Of a stretch of 64,000 nucleotides of DNA, positions 59,412 to 64,000 are shown in pieces. The stretch covers positions 62,001 through 126,000 of the forward strand of contig CAVPFA010000005.1 of assembly GCA_963703655.1 (NCBI GenBank). The letters are read 5' to 3'. The position numbers and the translations under genes were made by a program. This DNA is from CAVPFA01 sp963703655 (GTDB taxonomy: Bacteria; Actinomycetota; Acidimicrobiia; Acidimicrobiales; Bog-793). Each line of letters starts with the position of its first letter. Position 1 is the first letter of the stretch. The notes under the pieces are model-generated. The model was not told the DNA's origin, made no database searches, and saw only the letters and a program-made list of their open reading frames with translations.

Positions 59412-60141
59412 TCAGAGCGCGAGCGACTCTCCGCCGTCGACGACGATCCGGGCGCCGTTGACGTTGGCGGCCGCCTGCGAGCACAGGAACGCCACCACCT
59501 TCCCGAAGTCGGCGGGATCGCCCATCGGCCGTCCGCTGCCGCCGGCGCCCAGCTCGATCATCCGATCCGTGGCGTGCAGGCCCGGGCAGGCGAGGTTGAG
59601 CGTGATGCCGGTGCCGCCCAAGTCTGCGGCGGCGGTCTTCGCCCAGGCCCACAGCCCGGTCCGCGCCGTGTTGGAGAGCGCCAGCGTCGGCGACGCCTCG
59701 ACGATGGTGGAAGAGGCGATGCAGCAGATCCGACCCCAGCCCGCCGCCCTCAGGTGAGGGAGCGCAGCCCGCACGAACCGGACGCTCGTCAGCAGGTTGG
59801 CCTGTATCGCTTTCGAGGATCGCGTCGTCGTCGAGCTCGAGCGCGCCGGCCGGAGGGGGCCCGCCCGCGTTCGGCACCACGATGTCAAGACGCCCGAAAT
59901 GCTCGACGGCCGCAGACACGAGGCGCTCGGGCGTCTCTGGATCGGTCACGTCCGCCCGGATGGCCACGACCTCCGCGCCACGCGCCCGGAGCGTCTCCTC
60001 GGCGCTCGCGAGCGGCTCCTCACGCCGGCCGCAGATGACGAGGCGGACGCCCTCGCCGGCGAGGGCGTCGGCGGCCGCGCGGCCGAGACCCTTGGACGAG
60101 GCCGCCACGACCGCAACCCGCCCCTCGAGACCGAGATCCAT
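59412..60141 (-). pseudogene. SDR-family oxidoreductase, one frameshift
   Basis: The first half (GRVAVVAASSKGLGRAAADA, the TGxxxGxG-like cofactor loop, then DIVVPNAGGPPPAGALEL) ends at AILES near 59810 and continues in another frame as IQANLLTSVRFVRAALPHLR through GGESLAL at 59412. A single base explains the shift, so an assembly error is likely. The active-site strand reads ALSNTARTGLWAWAK where typical SDRs have Y-x3-K, giving Ser and Arg at those positions. It lies in a conserved operon and is probably functional in the organism, but its reaction is unclear. Confidence 0.8.
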
Positions 60142-60154
60142 GAAACGCGCTACC

Positions 60155-61306
60155 TCAGGCCTCGACGACCGCGAGGTCGTGCCTGGCCTGGTTGCAGGCG
60201 AGCGGGCCGTCGTCGGTCGCTATCACGATGTCCTCGATGCGTGCCCCGAAACGGCCCCTGAGGTAGATGCCGGGCTCGACCGAGAACGCGTGGCCCGCGG
60301 CGAGCGGCGACCGGTTCCCCGAGACCAGGTAGGGGTCCTCGTGCTCCTCGATCCCGATCCCGTGGCCGATGCGGTGGATGAACGCTTCGCCGAAGCCGGC
60401 GGCTGCGATGGGGTCGCGACCGGCACGGTCGACGTCCTCACACGGCCTGCCGACCGTCGCCGCCGCCACCGCTGCGGCTTGGGCGAGGCGCAGCACCTCG
60501 AAGAGCTCGCGGAACTCGTTGTCGGGCTCCCCGGTGAACACGGTGCGCGTGATGTCCGAGCAGTACCCGACCCGGTCGCCAAGGGCGAGAGAACCGCCGA
60601 AATCGCACACGACCGCCTCCCTCGGGCCGATCACCCGCGGGCCGGGCTCGTGGTGCGGGCTGGCCGAATTCGGACCACTCCCGACGATCGCGAAATTAAC
60701 GCGGTCGTGGCCCTCGGCGAGAAGGCGCGTCGAGATCACGCCGGCGACCTCGGCCTCGGTTCTCCCGATCAGGGCGATCTCGCCGTCCAGCAACGCGTCC
60801 GCGACGCGGTCCGCGGCCGCTCCAGCGGCCCGCAGCGCCGCGATCTCGTGCGCGTCCTTGACCGCCCGCAGCGGGCCGACGACGTCTCGTGCCGTGAGCC
60901 AATGCGCGTGCGGGATCGACCTCTCCAGGTCGAGCAGATGCGACGCCCAGCATCGGTCCGACACTGCCAGGCGCGCCCTCCGCCCGACTAGCGCCGCCAC
61001 GACCTCGGCGGGTCGCTCGCTCTCGGCCCACGGGCGCATCTCGAACAGGCGGGGGTCGTGGTCGACCCTCGGCGCCTCGAGCTCGGGAACGACGAGCGTC
61101 GCGTGGTCGTCGACCGGCAGCACCAGCATCGTCAGACGCTCGAGCGCCATCGCCTCGTAGCCGGTGAGCCATGGCAGGTCGGCGCCGAGCGAGAGGAGCA
61201 GCGCGTCGACCTCCATCTCCCTCATTCGATCCCGGACCTGCGCCATCCGTGCGGCCCTCGCGAGCGAGGCGTCGGCGAAACGGTCCATTGCGTCGCCGAT
61301 CCTCAC
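60155..61306 (-). CDS. M24-family aminopeptidase (Xaa-Pro type)
   Basis: The protein has 383 residues. The N-terminal creatinase-like domain (RMREMEVDALLLSLGADLPW, LTGYEAMALERL) is followed by the pita-bread metallopeptidase domain with its metal ligands: VVCDFGGSLALGDRVGYCSDITRT split over two strands, FIHRIGHGIGIEEHEDP and FSVEPGIYL then ARIEDIVIAT. It removes N-terminal residues before proline, or acts on related substrates. The GTG at 61306 overlaps the lipA stop (GTGA), indicating coupling; an ATG at 61288 is the alternative. Expected metals are two Mn or Co ions. Confidence 0.93.
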   Translation of the reverse strand: MRIGDAMDRFADASLARAARMAQVRDRMREMEVDALLLSLGADLPWLTGYEAMALERLTMLVLPVDDHATLVVPELEAPRVDHDPRLFEMRPWAESERPAEVVAALVGRRARLAVSDRCWASHLLDLERSIPHAHWLTARDVVGPLRAVKDAHEIAALRAAGAAADRVADALLDGEIALIGRTEAEVAGVISTRLLAEGHDRVNFAIVGSGPNSASPHHEPGPRVIGPREAVVCDFGGSLALGDRVGYCSDITRTVFTGEPDNEFRELFEVLRLAQAAAVAAATVGRPCEDVDRAGRDPIAAAGFGEAFIHRIGHGIGIEEHEDPYLVSGNRSPLAAGHAFSVEPGIYLRGRFGARIEDIVIATDDGPLACNQARHDLAVVEA

Positions 61307-62958
61307 GGCGCCACCGGCAGCCGCGTAGCCGCCACCGCCCGTCTCGCGTGGTAGCTCGATCGTGTCAGGGGTGACGCCTCGACGTGCGCGAATCCCATCG
61401 CCCGCGCCGTCTCGGCCAGCTCGTCGAATTCGGTCGGGGTCCACCAGCGGGCGACCGGCAGGTGCGCCGCCGACGGGCGCAGGTACTGGCCGAGGGTCAC
61501 GATCTCGACGCCCACCGCACGGAGATCGGCGAGAGCGCCGACGACCTCGGTCGCGGTCTCGCCCATGCCGAGGATGATCCCTGACTTCGTCGTCAAGCCC
61601 GCGGCGGCCGAACGCGCGAGCACCGAGAGGCTACGTGCGTACGACGCCGAGGGTCGCACTGCACGCTGGAGCCGATTGACGGTCTCGAGGTTGTGGTTGA
61701 GGACGTCGGGATGGGCGCTGACGATGACGTCGAGGGCCGTTTCGTCGCCCTTGCAGTCGGGAATGAGGACCTCGATGGTCACGCCGGGGCTGCGCCGGTG
61801 TACGGCCGCGATCGTCTCGGCGAAGGCAACCGCCCCGCCGTCGGCGAGATCGTCCCGCGCGACTGCGGTGACGACGGCGTGCGACAGCCCCATCCGGGCG
61901 ACTGCCTCGGCGACGCGGCCGGGCTCACCGGGATCGAGCGGCTGCGGGTGGCTCGTGTCGACCATGCAGAAGCCGCACGCTCTCGTGCAGCGCTCACCGT
62001 TGATCATGAATGTCGCGGTGCCGTCGGCCCAGCACTCGAAGATGTTCGGGCACCCAGCTTCCTCGCACACGGTCACGAGGTCGAGCTCGCGCATCGTCGA
62101 ACGCAGTCGAACCAGCTCTGGGCCGATCCGGAGGTGGGCGCGCACCCACTCCGGCTTGCGGCTCGCGAGCGCCACGCCGTGGGAAGGGTCCACCCCGGCA
62201 TCGACCAGCCGGCGGTCGAGAGCCCGGGCCGGGCGCGACCTCCCGTCCGCGACTGCGACCGGCACGCCGGCCCGGCGAGGGCGCGGCCACCACGAGGCGT
62301 CCTGACGTTCGATCGCCGCTGCGGCGAGGTGTTCGGGCGCATGGTGGACGACCGCGTCCACCACGTCGCGCATCGTGACGTCCACGCCCTCCGCCGCGAG
62401 CGAGGTCACACCCAGATCGGTGAGGCCGCACGGGACGATATGGCCGAACATGGCGAGGTCCGGGTGAACGTTCAAAGCAAACCCGTGCATGGATCGTCCC
62501 CGGCTGATCCTCACGCCGATCGCGCAGATCTTCCTCGGATCAGGTCCGCCGGGGTCGATCCATACTCCGGGGTAGCCCTCGAGACGTCCGGCGTTGCCGA
62601 GTCCGAGGTCCCTGAGCGAACTGATCACGAGCTGCTCGAGCGCGTGCACATGCGCAGGAACCGCACCGGGCCCTATCTGGACGTCGAGGATCGGGTAGCC
62701 GACGAGCTGGCCGGGCCCGTGGTAGGTGACGTCGCCGCCACGGTCGGCGTGGACGAGCTCGGCACCGACGGACTCCGGGTCCACGAGGACGTGGTCGGCC
62801 CTCGCGCGGACGCCGAGCGTGTAGACGTGTGGGTGCTCCAACAGCAGCAGGTACTCCCCCGTGTCCGCCCGGTTCAAGGCGCGCTGCAAGACGTGCGCGT
62901 CGCGGTAACGGACGCGGCCGAGCCAGCGGACGCGCAGCTCGGGGCGTGTCGCGATCAG
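61303..62958 (-). CDS. lipB-lipA: LipB-LipA: octanoyltransferase fused to lipoyl synthase
   Basis: One frame of 551 codons reads first as LipB (residues ~8-220: GEYLLLLEHPHVYTLG, DRGGDVTYHGPGQLVGYPI, GRLEGYPGVWIDPGG, KICAIGVRISRGRSMHGFAL with the catalytic Lys, and IVPCGLTDLGVTSL with the catalytic Cys), then as LipA (auxiliary cluster CEEAGCPNIFECW, radical-SAM CTRACGFCMVDT ~321, GLTTKSGIILGMGET and the C-terminal RSSYHAR serine). There is no stop between them. LipA could start internally at a GTG (62265 or 62175), but no ribosome binding site is seen. The LipB start is also unusual: the only codon at the right place is a CTG overlapping the E2 stop (CTGA). Together they make lipoyl cofactor on the E2 encoded just upstream. 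Confidence 0.85.
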   Translation of the reverse strand: MIATRPELRVRWLGRVRYRDAHVLQRALNRADTGEYLLLLEHPHVYTLGVRARADHVLVDPESVGAELVHADRGGDVTYHGPGQLVGYPILDVQIGPGAVPAHVHALEQLVISSLRDLGLGNAGRLEGYPGVWIDPGGPDPRKICAIGVRISRGRSMHGFALNVHPDLAMFGHIVPCGLTDLGVTSLAAEGVDVTMRDVVDAVVHHAPEHLAAAAIERQDASWWPRPRRAGVPVAVADGRSRPARALDRRLVDAGVDPSHGVALASRKPEWVRAHLRIGPELVRLRSTMRELDLVTVCEEAGCPNIFECWADGTATFMINGERCTRACGFCMVDTSHPQPLDPGEPGRVAEAVARMGLSHAVVTAVARDDLADGGAVAFAETIAAVHRRSPGVTIEVLIPDCKGDETALDVIVSAHPDVLNHNLETVNRLQRAVRPSASYARSLSVLARSAAAGLTTKSGIILGMGETATEVVGALADLRAVGVEIVTLGQYLRPSAAHLPVARWWTPTEFDELAETARAMGFAHVEASPLTRSSYHARRAVAATRLPVAP

Positions 62959-64000
62959 AGCTCGGCCGCCCAGTCGCGGGTCTCGATGGCTCGAGTCAGG
63001 TCGTGCAGGAAGGCCGAGGCGTACGCGCCGTCTACGGCGCGGTGGTCGAAGGACAGGGCCAACAGGCCGACCGAATGGATCCCGACCGCCTCGGTCCCGT
63101 CGGGGGCGGTGATCACCACGGGCCGGCGCTTGATCCCGTCGGTCGAGAGGATCGCGACCTGCGGCTGGTTGATGATCGGCGCGGTCATGAAGGTGCCAAA
63201 CGGGCCCGGATTCGTGATCGTAAACGTCCCACCCACGACGTCGTCGGCCGACAGCTTGCGCGTGCGGGCCCGGTTGGCAAGGTCGGCCATGGCGCGGGCA
63301 AGTCCCCGCAGCGACTGGCCGTCGGCGTTCCGGACGACGGGGACGATCAGTCCCCGCTGCTCGAGGTCGACCGCGATCCCGAGGTGGACGTCGCGGTGAA
63401 TGATGAGCGCATCGTCGCCGACAGACGAGTTCAGCTGCGGGTAGTTGCGAAGCGTCTCGACGACGGCGCGAGCGATGAAGGGGAGGTACGTGAGACCGAT
63501 CCCCTCCTCGGCGCGGAAGCGATCCTTGTGCGCCTCGCGAACCCGTTCGATCCCCTCGTAGTCGGCCTCGATCACAGCAAGGGTGTGAGCGGAAGTCGCC
63601 TTCGACCGGACCATGTGCTCGGCGGTGAGCCGTCGGATGTTCGTAAAAGGCACGACCTCGTCGCGCGCTCCGGCGCCAGGTGGGTACGAGTGCGTGGCGG
63701 CGATCGCCGCGCTCGCCGGCCCTGCGGCGGCACCTGCAGGGCCTCCGACGGCGCTCGCCGGCCCTCCGGCCGCGCCGGCCGGCCCTGCGGCCGGCTCGCC
63801 GGCGCGACTCGGGCGAGCTCCGGCGCCGCCGGCGATGCCGGGGCGGGGGCCGCCGTCGAGGCCGGAGCGCCGCCAGCCGCGTTCTGGTCGATGAAGGAGA
63901 GCACGTCCCCCCGCGTGATCCGGCCGCCTTTGCCGCTCCCGGGAATCGAGGAGGGGTCGATCCCATGCTCGACGACCAGACGCCGGACGACGGGTGACAG
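62955..64000 (-). CDS. 2-oxo acid dehydrogenase E2 (dihydrolipoyl acyltransferase), partial and frameshifted
   Basis: The catalytic domain is complete (VPFTNIRRLTAEHMVRSKAT to SFDHRAVDGAYASAFLHDL, with the His and Asp of the acyltransferase site, and the internal GGTFTITNPGPFGTF). Upstream, the E1/E3-binding domain (RRLVVEHGIDPSSIPGSGKG, GRITRGDVLSFIDQN) is readable at the window edge but in another frame. The change lies in a linker of Ala-Gly-Pro repeats (63720-63880), where both frames look plausible, so a length error in GC-rich repeats is likely. The lipoyl domain lies beyond the window. It carries acyl groups on lipoyl-lysine in pyruvate or branched-chain dehydrogenase complexes. Confidence 0.85.
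   Translation of the reverse strand, partial: VTRRPASGRRAWDRPLLDSRERQRRPDHAGGRALLHRPERGWRRSGLDGGPRPGIAGGAGARPSRAGEPAAGPAGAAGGPASAVGGPAGAAAGPASAAIAATHSYPPGAGARDEVVPFTNIRRLTAEHMVRSKATSAHTLAVIEADYEGIERVREAHKDRFRAEEGIGLTYLPFIARAVVETLRNYPQLNSSVGDDALIIHRDVHLGIAVDLEQRGLIVPVVRNADGQSLRGLARAMADLANRARTRKLSADDVVGGTFTITNPGPFGTFMTAPIINQPQVAILSTDGIKRRPVVITAPDGTEAVGIHSVGLLALSFDHRAVDGAYASAFLHDLTRAIETRDWAAEL

Noticed and set aside
61693..63399. 568-codon plus-strand frame
   Set aside because: Antisense to lipB-lipA and E2, without domains.

Overview
Organism. The window is GC-rich and reads as a chromosomal segment of an actinobacterium, most likely a deep branch such as Acidimicrobiia (inference). The signs are two GAF-ANTAR regulators, a mycothiol-type (MDMPI) maleylpyruvate isomerase, an F420-type flavin/deazaflavin oxidoreductase, a PAC2 protein, many GTG starts and several promoters placed for leaderless mRNAs. 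Many frames are broken. At least two breaks fall in otherwise ordinary housekeeping genes (an SDR near 59.8 kb and an E2 subunit near 63.8 kb), so some 'pseudogenes' may be assembly errors and should be read with that caveat.

Layout. 1-17.5 kb: a broken GT2-like and an intact GT4 glycosyltransferase, an IS630 remnant, a GAF-ANTAR gene, a methyltransferase, a peptide-type ABC transporter (frameshifted binding protein, DppB-type permease, and one polypeptide fusing permease plus two ATPases), remains of a response regulator and a GH3 enzyme, and an intact GH20 hexosaminidase. 17.6-53.1 kb: a probable genomic island. Its right end is an intact tRNA-Ala(GGC) gene and its left end a 41-nt copy of the 3' half of that tRNA, preceded by a tandem array of the tRNA's 3' terminus. 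It carries fragments of serine and tyrosine recombinases, IS110, IS30 and sugar-transferase pieces, a TetR-controlled tautomerase/FAD-oxidoreductase/RidA operon, surface proteins with a dedicated sortase, small membrane proteins, an atypical arginase-family enzyme, and two ArsR-SRPBCC stress modules with VOC, DinB and DUF1905 genes. Its last 3.2 kb is a discrete element with 11-bp terminal inverted repeats holding DUF6788, a recombinase-like gene and a DDE transposase. 53.2-64 kb: conserved core genes: leuS, MmcQ/YjbR, beta-carbonic anhydrase, then a leftward run of E2 acyltransferase, LipB-LipA, M24 peptidase, SDR, aminoglycoside-phosphotransferase-like kinase and PAC2.

How the parts work together. 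The E2-LipB-LipA order couples a lipoylated dehydrogenase subunit to the enzymes that make its cofactor. The ice-binding-type surface protein and the sortase next to it form a likely substrate/enzyme pair. The island has grown by repeated insertion: it contains a 1.3-kb inverted duplication (partner at 4.7-6.0 kb, outside the island), a 0.6-kb direct repeat with a third partial copy, and several genes cut exactly at repeat edges.
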